Source: Nymphaea colorata
Taxonomy: Eukaryota > Streptophyta > Magnoliopsida > Nymphaeales > Nymphaeaceae
Length of the DNA: 64,000 bases
Assembly: GCF_008831285.2 (NCBI RefSeq)
Contig: NC_045151.1
Span: forward strand, 9,410,571 to 9,474,570
Direction of reading: 5' to 3'
The stretch's first letter is position 1. The number at the start of each line of letters is the position of its first letter. Below are positions 1 to 12,337 of the stretch, piece by piece. The position numbers and the translations under genes are program-made. The notes below the pieces were generated by a model. The model saw only the letters and a list, made by a program, of their open reading frames with translations, made no database searches and was not told the origin of the DNA.

Positions 1-3000
1 GCTACGGATTACGAGGAAGGTGAAGTTAATGGTGTTCGGCAGGAAGATGGTGCTAATGATAAGATGGAACGTGACAGTTTGACGTTGGAACGGTCTCAAC
101 CTTCTACTTCGGAGATTGCTCAGAGGATTGCTAAGTAAGTACTTCCAAAATCTTCTCCATTTTCATCCTATATTTCGATGCGTTGCTTTTAATGACCTTC
201 CTTCTGCCTGCACTTCGTAGTTTATCTTGTCTAGGTTGACGCAAAATATTCAGCATATTAACGATAGATTGTAATGATTTTTTTTTTCAAAATTGCTGGC
301 TTGTTGGAAGTATTATATATATAAATTGAGTATTTTATACATGAATCTGTACGTTAGTTAAGCAATTTATGTGTAGCTATGCACGTGGATTTAGGTCATT
401 GTTAATAAATTGGTCTGGTATTTATCAGCTTGTCTAGTGATATAGCCCCTGAAAGTTAGTTAAGCTGTTTTCTTTTTTTGTTTTGCTGCCTTCCTTGCTT
501 ACATCTAGGAACAACTATGAAGTTAATTTATACCTGATGTCAGGAATACCGCAGCTCCTGCTTCCTGTCACACTGCACTTACATCGAGTTTGGCTCACAT
601 GTCATATTACATGTCAAAAATAAAAATTTTGGGATGACGTTCAACCAAGCTATTTAGAAATGATATCATTGTACGATCTACATACTCAGTCTGCCTTTAC
701 GATCAATCTTTTAGATATGAAATGAGTGTTGTCAGTTATGGAATCAAGGTGAATCATGCTTCAAAAAAGGATGCCTAAATCAGCGTGGTTTGGTATCTTC
801 ATAACAGTTTCACTTAAAAATGCACATGGTAAGTAACTATTTGTATTTTGTTATCTTACCAATAAGGCACTGATATGAGATGAACCATCAGGAATATGCT
901 GACATAAACTGTGCCACCTTAAGTTTAGGGCGCTTATGTTAGCCTCTCTGTAATTTCAGTGAAGGGCCGGTAAAACATATCAGCTGATAATACCTAGTTG
1001 CACCAGTAATAGCCTTGTAGTAAAAAATGCTAGGAGGGCCTTGACTATGGCCCTCTGTAAAGGTCCAGGTGGGCCAAAAGCAGTATATGAATGGGAAAAA
1101 ATGATGGAAGAAGAGGAGAGATGGAGAAGGAGACAATTGGAAGAAAAAGAAAAAATCATGAAGAAAAAGGGTAAAAGCAGAACCGAAAGTATGTGAAAGG
1201 TAAAACTTGTAGAAGAAGATGAAAATAGGAAAAGGAAATTAAACTTTTTTTTTTTTCCTCAGGAGCCTAGGTGGCGCAGCAAGGTAAAAAAGGTAGGTGC
1301 CTAGGGCCTAAGCGTGTTTCAGCAGGCGCCTAGGTGCGCTTTTGAGTTCTGGGCCTTCTGGCTACCAAGTTGACTACTAAGGTGCTAACAACATTGATCA
1401 AAATAGCATAAAAATAATCAAAATATCTTTAATTCATGACCCATTCATGGTTTTCATTTATAAATAGTTTTCAGATAATTGTCAAATGTCAAATTATATC
1501 AGAGCCACATCTAGGTCCTTCTTGGGCTTGGATTGAAGCTTTTGGTTTCCCTGGTCTCAGACCTGTTTCCAGCTCCAAGGATAATCTGGCCTGCTGGTCC
1601 TGTGCTAGGGTTCATCTGCTTCATGGTTCTACTAATATGAAAAATGTTGAATCGATATAGGAGTTCAAATTTAGCTCAAATATCCATGCCTTTGACATGC
1701 AAGATGAGCTAGGTGTGGCTGCATACGTTGTCCCTTAAATCTGATGGGCTCCTCTAGTTCATCTGCACCCAAGGGCGGCTCTTGCTGTTACATGCCCCTA
1801 AAGTTTAGTGCTAATGTCTTTTATTCCATTTTGTTTTTTTTTTTTTGGTTTCATAAGATTTCTCGGCTTCATTCCTTCTTCTGATGCTATCTTCACTAAA
1901 ATATTGCCTTTATCTTGTAATTGCCTATAGAGCAAGGGAAGAAAGAATGAAGAAAACAGAGGAGAGTTCAGAAATACTTGCATGGGTGAATAGGAGCAGG
2001 AAAATTGAAGAAAAGATAAATGCTGAAAAGGAGAAAGCTTTACAACTAGCCAAGGTCTTTGAGGAGCAGGTCTGTCTTGGATATTTTCTTTTTAATTCTG
2101 ATATATATATAATTTGAAACTTGCTTGATCAGTGACTTGCATTTTGGTTTTCTAGGATAACATAGACGAGGAAAGCAGTGAAGATGTGGTTGAGACTGAG
2201 CAAACTGCAAGTAATCATCCTTTACTCTTTTCAGTTTTGATGTTCATACTTCATGCTAGGTTAAGTTTTGGAGTACAAGTAATTTGATGGTAGACACTTG
2301 CTTCATTATCTCATGGTCATTACTCGTTAGTCATGCCCTTGAATCAACATTTTATTCACAGATGCCAATATTTGCAAACAGGTCTTGCTGGAGTTAAAAT
2401 CCTTCATGGGTTTGAAAAAGTGGTGGAAGGTGGAGCTGTGGTGCTGACTCTCAAGGATCAAAACATACTTGCTGATGGGGACATTAACAATGGTATTGAT
2501 GATAGTCAATGCCTTTTTCTTTTGATATTCTGTGTAATTATACACACATAACACACACACATGTACATACATTATTGGAAATGTTGTTCTTGGTTTTATA
2601 ATGAAGTTTTTCTGGGTTGTTAAATGTGAACCTTTTTTCTTGGTAAAATTTGAGAATTCAAATATAAAAATATAATAGAAAGTTTATGAAAATCTGAGTT
2701 TTCTACTTTTTTTTTACAAAAAACTTTGATCGAAATCGAAAATGTTTATTAAAATATTAAAGCAAACATCAACACATTGAAAATATATTAGCAAACAATT
2801 TTGTTCTGGAAAGCCAAAAAAAGAAAAGAAAATAAAAAGAGCATGATATTTTCATTCTGGCATTTTCTCAAAATATCCTGGCAATTGCCCTTTTCTGTTG
2901 TCTTCATTTTCCTATTTTTGAAGAAAATTGATGATATTTGTGATGTTCATATCTCAACTAGTCCCATTTCAATGCTATTTTTTTCATCCCCTTTTTTTCT

Positions 3001-3069
3001 CTCGTCTATTTTTTCTCTCTTTTTTTCCCCTTTTCCTGTCCACAGCCATCCTCCCTAGCACTGGTTATA

Positions 3070-3102
<33 letters not shown>

Positions 3103-3689
3103 ATATATGTGTGTGTGTGTGTACATATATGTATATATATATATTTATCTGCATGTGTATGACTGTATGTTCTACGTAGTAATGTATGTGTCTAATATCC
3201 ATAAAAGATCAAGGACTGTACGACAATCAATCGAGCTCTTCTGAATGAAAGAACAAAGGAGGCCCCTTCTCACCCTCTCGTCCCCCCTCTCTGAAAAGAT
3301 GAATGGAGGAGGCACCTCCTTTCTCTTTTGAGTAGGCAAAATCATGCTGTTTTGGTTGTTCTCTACACTAAAGTTGGCAAGAATTTCCTATTACTTTTAG
3401 AAACTAATAGTTTCATATGGAAAATATCTCCTAATATGGTTATATGTGTATGCTTGTTACTTTGTTTCACACACACACACATATATATTGGATGTGTGTG
3501 TGTGTGTGGGGGGGGGGGGGGCACTTGGAAAATGAGCATCGCTAAGATCAGTATGATCAGATAATTCCAGACCGGTTGAAATAACTTCTTCAAAACTTAA
3601 CTGACAATCACACTATTTGAGTTGACAACTTCTTTTGATGTTGACAATCTTTATAACCACACAATATTGCATGACCCAACAGTTGAAAT

Positions 3690-3720
<31 letters not shown>

Positions 3721-4005
3721 GTAAGGCTCATTTTTTGTATATGTAGAGAGAGAGAGAGAGAGAGGTAGGTGCCAGACCCTTAGGTGATAGACCATCAAGA
3801 ATCATCTTCACCATTGAGCTGTTTTTGTGCATGAATGGTTGAGAGAAAGAAAGGCGAAAGAGTTGTGAATTAATACTAGGTGACGAAAATGCTTTTTCTT
3901 TTTTCCCTCAACTGTCTGTGCAAAAACTCAATATCCAAAATGATTACTGATGTGATTACTGATGTGTCTAGCACTTGCCTCTCTCTCTCTCTTTCCCTTT
4001 CTTTT

Positions 4006-4049
<44 letters not shown>

Positions 4050-7000
4050 TTATTTAAATAACGGGTACTCTTCAATCTCACCAAAGATTTCTTTATTTCA
4101 GAGATTGATATGCTTGAAAATGTTGAAATTGGTGAGCAAAAACAGAGGGACGAGGCTTACAAGGCTGCAAAGAAGAAAAGTGGGATTTATGAGGACAAGT
4201 ATACATATCACGATCTCTAATATGGTGTCTTTCTTCAGTTTTTGTTGTTGCACGGTTATGTTCTCATTTCTCTTTTTCTCTGTTGTATACTAGGTTTAGT
4301 GTTGATGCTTCTTCTCAGAAAACAATCCTTCCTCAATATGATGATCCTACTAAAGATGAGGTGTGTTTATCGGTTTCAGTTTTTGATATATTACCTGCTT
4401 AAATCATAAGCTTTAGTCTTTGACACATTTGATTTTTCAGGGGGTTACTTTGGATGAAAGTGGCCGTCTCTCTAGTGAAGCAGAGAAAAAGCTTGAAGAG
4501 GTACTGTCTGATAGATCTCTTTTGCTATAGTTCCTTCCTCCTATTGGAGGTATCTGTATAGGGAAAAGTGCATATATCAGGCAGGCAAGCTGTGAGGACT
4601 TCACGCTAAACAGCACTCACGCACACCAACTCTCAGTGAAAGCCCAGCCTCCACTTCGTAACAGCGAAAATTTCATTATTATTAGGGTAGTAATCCCCTT
4701 CTCAGCTATATACAAGCATTAAGTGGGTTGGGTTGGGCCCTCTAATTCCTTCTCCGACCCAAGTACTAGGTCCATTAACCGACCCATTAACTATACACTA
4801 AAACAGACGAAAGCACAGACTAAAGCAAATTACTAAGCTTAATTACATCAACTGTGGGAGTTACGTAGCATTCTTTGAGCTTGGGCACATGAAAAACAGG
4901 GTGGATCTTGCTGCCTGCTGGTAGCGTAGTTCATACGCCAAAGTTCTCACTTTCTTTGTAATGAGGTAAGGGCCTACAAAACGAGATGCTAGCTTGACAT
5001 TACCTCTCGTTGACTTGGATCCCAATCCATGGGGTGGCCTTGTAAGATACACCCATTGTCCTACCTTGAACTGCTGATCTCGGTGGCGTCAGTTATATTG
5101 CAGAGCCATACGATTGCAGGCAGCAGCCAAATGCTGCTTGAGGTCCTTCAAGATGGCATCCCTGCATCTTAGTTGTGCGTCAACATCTTCCCCCTTAGCT
5201 GTCCCAGGCTGATACCTTCTTAGATTGGGAGGGGTTCTGCTATAAACAGCTTTGAATGGGGTGGTCCCTGTAGAAGAATGCCACCTTGTGTTATAGGCAT
5301 ACTGTGCCCATGACAGGTAGTCAGCCCATAGTCTTGGTTGCTGCCCTGCAAAGCAACGCAGGGAAGTTTCTAGGCTTTTATTGACAATTTCTGTTTGGCC
5401 ATCAGACTGGGTGGTAGGCTGTACTCATCTTGCAGCTTGCTGCCCTGTAGTTGGAAATATTCTTTCCAAAAATTGCTCAAAAAGAGAGAATCTCGGTCAC
5501 TTACTATGGAATGGGGAATTCCATGTCGCTTCCCTACCTTCTCCTAAAATGCCTTTGCTATTGATTTAGCAGAAAATGGGTGGGACAATGCAATAAAGTG
5601 TGCATATTTCGTCAACCGATCCACGACCACGAAGACCATTGATTTTCCTCTAGATACTGGGAATCCTTCTATGAAGTCAATGGAAATATCTTCCCATATA
5701 AGCTTTGGTATAGGCAGAGGGTGTAACAGCCCGACTGGCTTCCCTGTCTCATATTTATTTTGTTGGCAAGTGTTGCAGTTTTTGATATGCTCGATGATGG
5801 CCTTTTTCATCCCTGGCCAATAGAATGTGCCCTTGATGCGTCTATACGTTTTCTCTATCCCTGCATGGGCTGCTGTCTTGCAATCATGATAATGCACCAA
5901 TAAGTACTGTCGAATTTCTGTTTCTGGTGGAATGTAAATTTTGTCTTGATAATACAAATAAGGATCTCTCCATGTGTACCCATATGTTTGGATTGGGTTG
6001 TTGTCTAGTCGTTCTCTTATCTTGCACACAGATTCAGCCTGTTGATGGGCTTGTTTTATCCTTGTCCATAGATCAGCATGCACCTGCGAGAAGGCCAGCA
6101 ATAAATCTTTTGGTTGAGTGCCTATGCGGGACAGACTATCCCGCTGCTACATTCTCCTTCCCTCTTCTGTATTGGACTTCAAAATCGAAGTCCATGAGCT
6201 TGAGTAGCTGTCGCTATAGGGTGGGGGTCAAAGTTGCTTGCTGCAAGCAGTATTTTAGACTATTATGATCCATCATCACCACAAATTTCCGTCCCATTAA
6301 ATACTGTTTCCATTTCATAACAGCTAGCACCATAGCCATTAACTCCCGCTCATATGCTGATTTGGTTTTAAAGTTAGGATTTAGGACCCATCGCTTTGCT
6401 GAAGAAAGCAATCAGATGTTATTCTTAGCTTAATACTACTCCCACCCCATGATCTGAGGCATCCGTTTCGATGCAAAATGGAGTTCCAAAATCCGGCATC
6501 CTCAACACAGGTGCTGAAGTGATGGCCTGTTTAAGTTTCTCAAAAGCTGCTTGCTCCTTCACGTCTTAGTTATGGTCTATGTCACACGGGTACGGGTACG
6601 GGTATGCGGACACGACAATTTTCAAAATTTTAGGATACGTGAACACGACGAATTTTATATTCTAAAAAAGTAAAAAGATAATAAAAGAAAAAAAAAACAT
6701 TAAATTAATAATTCACTCTTACAATCTCATAAGTCATAAGAAAGAAAGTCTCAGATTCTCAAATAAAACATTGTTCATCACCAATCTCATAAGTCATAAG
6801 AAAGAAAGTCTCGAACAAAACAAAGAATGTCGGGTTAGTAAAGTGGTTCGGATCGGGTCTGACCCAGACCCGATCCAAAACGTATGCTGCCGTGTCCAAG
6901 TGTCGGTATCCAAGTGTCGGAGTGTCGACACCGGTACGTGGCCCATTTTGCCGTGTTCGTGTGACATAGGTTATGGTCAGTTCAATTAGAGGGGCTGCTA

Positions 7001-10000
7001 ACCAACCGTATCCTTTGATGAATCTTTTGTTGTATCCTGCTAGGCCCAAAACAGACCTTAATTCTTTTACTGAACCAGGCGCCTTCCACTCCCTCACAGC
7101 ATTCACCTTGTCGTCTTACATTTGATCTCTCCCTTTACTGATCACATGACCCAGACATGCAATTTGATCTGTCCCGAATACACATTTTGATTGCCTGACA
7201 TGTAGGTTATGCTGCTGCAGCACAGACAAAACTAGTCGCAGGTGGTGGAAATGTTCATCCTCCTTTGGACTGTACACTAAGATGTCATAAAAAAAGACAA
7301 GTACAATTCGACGACTGAAAAGATCATTCATTAAGGACTGGAATGTGGTAGGAGCATTAGTTAGCCCAAAGGGCATCACCTTGAATTCATAATGCCCATT
7401 GTGAGTCTGGAAGGCAGTTTTGGGCACATCTTGAGGCGCCATCCTGATTTGATGGTAGCCTGCCCTTAAATCCAACTTAGAAAAATACGCATCACCATGT
7501 AACTCAACCAGTAATTCTTCAATAAGGGGAATGGGGTAACAATGCTTTACCGTGATGGCATTTAATGCATGATAGTCTATGCAAAATCTCCACCCTCCAT
7601 CCTTCTTCCTAACCAGCTATATCACCCAGTATGCCAATATGACCCGCGTACCGTACCGGTACGTCAGTACGCCACAACGGGTATGCGGGTACGTGGTGGT
7701 ATGTTTGGATCTGGTTCTGGATCGGAACCAGATCCAAATCATAATGAAAAGTTAATGTAACCCGCAGCGCTCGTTCTCTCCCTCTTGATCTTCTGGTGTC
7801 TTCTGGCGGTTGCTTGGGCAACTGGCGACGCACGTCTGGCAAGAGTTTGGGCAGCCATTGGCGACGGACGGCGAGTCGGTAGGTTTCTTCATTTGACGGT
7901 ATTTAGGGTTGCTGCAATTGTTTGGGTTTTTTTTCCCTTTTTTGTCATTATTGTGCTTCCTATTTACCTGCTTCTCTGCTAATTTCACCATGGATACACC
8001 ATCGTGCCCCATCTTGTTTGTTATCATAGACATCGACCAACCTATGTATTTGTGTTGTTTGGCTTTATTCTTCTTTGTCTTTCAATTGGTTAATCTAGAA
8101 ACTTATAGATAGGTGACTGTCGGGTGTCGGCATCGGGGCCTAATGTGCCGAGTTATTTTTCATGCTGTTATGTATTTGATATTTCTGTTGCTTGATATTC
8201 CTCTTGCATTTCTGCTAATCCGTGCTTCAGTTAGAACAGTGTTAGTTAACTTCCTCGTAGTCCTTCTCCCTTTGTGCTTGTTGATCTGATTCCTCAAGAC
8301 ATTTGCTTAATGAGCGCATATCTTCTTTTGAAACACTGTTTTAACAAGTTGGGATAAGGTTGTTGCCTGCTATGACTTTGAGCCCTCTTATTGTGTCCGA
8401 GTTCTTATTCAATAACATATCGACCAATTATAAGCTGTTTGAGAAATTAAAAGATGACATCATTTGCTTTTTCAAAATTTTCAAATTTTTAAATTAAAAA
8501 TATATAATTATCGCTATACCGCTGTACCAAGATTGACGAAAACGCCGTACTTATACCCATACCAGCACTCGTACCCGTACCTATGTGACATAGCTAACCA
8601 ACAATGTGGGCGATGCAAAGGGGCTGCAATTGGGTTGTTGATGCCCTCTGTAATCATCTCCTTTACTAATTCTTCCAGCACCTGTTGTTGGTGCGGATTG
8701 TATATGGTCGTCTATTGGCTGCTCCCGCCCCACCTTGGACTTCGATGTGATGATCATAGGTTCTCCGTGGGGGCAGACCCTTAGGGGGTTCAAAAACCAC
8801 TTTGAACTCGGCAGACCCTTAGGGGGTTCAAAAACCACTGTGAACTCCTTCAATATGGCCTACAATTGTTCTTGACTGATGTATCCCTGCTCCTCCAACT
8901 TCTGATATGTCTCTTCCTCCTGTTTGATCGTAATCATTAACAACATAAGGAAGGTCGCCGGGCCCTTCATCATCTTTGACACTTTCTGTTCACTCATCGG
9001 TTTTCTTGGTACCGCTTCAAGAGTTTGCTGCCCTTCCTTTGTTTGGCCAAAATGCATCCTCATCCCAACGAAGTCCCACACGACTTCAACTAGGCTGCGT
9101 AGCCACTGCACCCCTAACACCAAATCTGCCGCTGCCATTGCCAATGTGAAGAGCTCCACCAGAAACTTGTGACCCTGGATTTCTAAGACCTCTTGGGCAC
9201 ACTTGCCCCTACACTTCAATGTGCCCCTATCTCCTACCACCATGTCAAATGCAGGTTGATTCTCTACTCGACAGCCCAAGGCTGTCACACCCCGACCTTT
9301 TTGACACTCAAACATTTTTTTTTTCTAACATCCAACATCGAGGTGTGACTACACAATAGTTCAAAAAGGAATGAGCCAAGCAATTCAAAACAATGGGGCA
9401 AGCTTTCCATTATATAGCATTTCAATTCAATTGTACATTTGACAAAAATGCCCCAAAATCACAACATCGATGCCTCATCAAAACAAGGCATCAGTAAAAC
9501 CAAAAACCCGACGCGCCGGCACTACAAGAACAAAACAAAACCCAAAACCTCCCCAGTAGGACGTGAGTGTAGCCATCTGCTCAGCCTGCTGCCCCGGGTA
9601 CACCAAAACCTGAAAAAAGGAAACAACTGAAGGCTTAGCCTTCGCAGTATGGCAACAAGCCAGGAAAAGTCCAAGCCCTCTTAGGTCGGGCTCAGTACAC
9701 AAACAAACATCAGAACAATCTATCATTATGTCGTGTCAAGACACGACATGCAGACGCCACTCAATGGCTACAATAACATAATTTCAATCACATGCAAGGC
9801 ATCATCAACATGTCACTTGCATTCATAAGCACAACAGTCACATGCACAACAATCCTATATATTTCAATCACATACATTGCAGTTTCATTACTATCAGTAA
9901 ATTTACAGTTCCTGTGGGTGCAAACACAGACACGTGCACACCGCGGGCGGCCCACAGCCGAGAGACAACCCCCGTGGTGGCCCAGAACAGTATGGATCCA

Positions 10001-12167
10001 TCTATCCGCTGCAGCGGTAGAGCACTCATCCATGGATGTGTGAATTCCAAGGAGAGATACTCAGCCTTCCCTAGGACACCCAGGTTGGGAAGGCGGGAGC
10101 CTACGCTCCAAGCACATCACACAACAGTACCCTGGGGCCTTGCACCGCCTGCGCTCCGAACAGGCGAGACCAGTGGCGAAAGTGGGACAACTCCCATATA
10201 CATAGTCACATCCCACTGGCCTCTCATCTCTTATTGTTTCATTCTTATACTTATACTTGCACAAACACATTTAACTGGCTAGCTCCTGAGGTTGGTTCAC
10301 TTCACGAGTGAACCCACACCTTCAATTGCCTCCACACGAGGGTTACACATAACCACAACAGTTTTGGCTAGCCGTCATAACAATATGGGTACAACTACCC
10401 ACTGTGCAAACATTTGCATCATTGCCCGCGGCAATGAGTATTCAATAAACATAACATTCACATTCATCATCATAACAATCACATCTTTGAAAACTTAGCC
10501 AAACCACAGAGAGTAGTCTCAATCTGTGGTGGACTCGTAGCTGTCCTATGCAGTTATCATTCTAGAATGCTTTCTAATGCACAATTGGGGTCGAGGAGAC
10601 ACTCGACTCGATACCCCGCCTCATCTGTCCTAAACAGTTATCAATTCTAGCATGCACATACAATGCGTAACATTATCAAAACAATTACTATAAGCCTTTC
10701 AAAACAATTCATATCATATATCAATTTATGTACATGCATACACATATTCATTCACGGAACACTCAATCAATTCATATCACAAATCCTAGGATCCCATGAT
10801 CCTAGGAACACACATTCATTCACTTGCCCAGGCAGGGATTTGCCTGGAATGTCGCCATACCTGTGGCGCGTTCACAAGAATCTTCAAAATGCCTCGAGCT
10901 TCGAATCCGGTAACTCAAGGTCGACGGGACGTACCCGGTGAACCTGCAGACACAAACACAAGATAAGATTCCTACTACAAACCTCAACAATTCAAACAAA
11001 AACAAAACAAGGTCATTGAGACACGCGTCATCGCCTCAAGAGGGTGTCGACGGGTAGTGTCGACCCACAAGTTCTCCAATAGGGTCACTTCCCACTCCTA
11101 GCCGTGCCAATAGATGCCAAAACTCAAAGCCATCAATCCGTCTATCACTAACGCCTTTCTCAAAATTCCCTTTTTCTTAAATCAAGGCGTCTACCCCAAA
11201 GATACTTCCAACTTATGTACGTTATCCCTATTTAACTCCAAGATGCACCCGTTCACAAAAACGCGTGCTACAGGCTCACTAAAACGGTCCTAAATCTTCC
11301 CCACAACCTCACAAACTCTACCATGTCTCCCCTAATGCTTCGAAAATTAATCTATCATGCTTAAATGATCATCCAAAATATGAATCTTCGCTTCCCAACA
11401 TAATCGCAAGCTTTTCCCCAAAAACGAAATCACTAACATGTGTTCCAAATAATCAATTCAAAGCTCTAGCATGCTCAACCAATAATTATGCGCGTTCCAA
11501 AGAGAAATATATCAGGTTCAATTTCGCCTTGCTCACCCCGATTGAAGGTCTAAACTGCTGTAATCCTCCCGGCAGCCACCTCACGCGTCCAAGTGGTCCC
11601 CAAACGGCTAAAATCCTCCAATGCCGCCACTACCAAGGCCTTCTCTAATTGCTGTTACGAGGGGAAAGACAAATCCCCAAGCTGAAAACGGATCCAACAG
11701 TGATAGCATAGTGAAAATCAGTGAGAGAAAGTGCTTGATTGGAGAAAAATAGTAAACGAGCAGAAAATGGGGAGAGGGTTCGGTCAAAAGGGGAAAAGAA
11801 GGCAGTGAGGGGAGACGACGGGAGAGAAGAGAGAGACGGTGGAGAGTGAGACGAGTGACAGTGGGAGAGGGAGAGTCGTTCGGTGGAGAGGGGAGACGAG
11901 AGACAGTGGGAGAGGGAGGGTCGTTCGGTGGAGAGGGGAGACGAGAGACAGTGGGAGAGGGAGAAGGGAAAGAAAACGGGAAGGAGAAGAAAAGAGAAGA
12001 GAGGAAGAGGCAGGGGACGACAGGGTTCACCTCAACGCCGCCGTCGTCGCCGCCGCCGCCGCCGCCGTCGCCGCCGCCGCCGCCGTCGCCGCCGCCGCCG
12101 CCGCCGCCGTCGCCGCCGTCGTCGCCGCCGCCGCCGTCGCCGCCGTCGTCGCCGCCGCCGCCGCCGC

Positions 12168-12198
<31 letters not shown>

Positions 12199-12275
12199 GT
12201 CGTCGCCGCCGCCGCCGCCGCCGTCGTCGCCGCCGCCGCAGCCGCCGTCGCCGCCGCCGCCGCAGCCGCCGCCGC

Positions 12276-12337
<62 letters not shown>

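Larger units (their letters stand above)
2493..4101 (+). other. DOT2 intron rich in microsatellites
   Basis: This is the intron between the fourth and fifth visible exons. It contains several simple repeats: TATG/TG at about 3066-3160, CA then GT followed by 14 G at about 3469-3521, TA at about 3693-3720 then GA at about 3746-3763, and CT then TA at about 3981-4047. No gene is seen. Confidence 0.8.
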
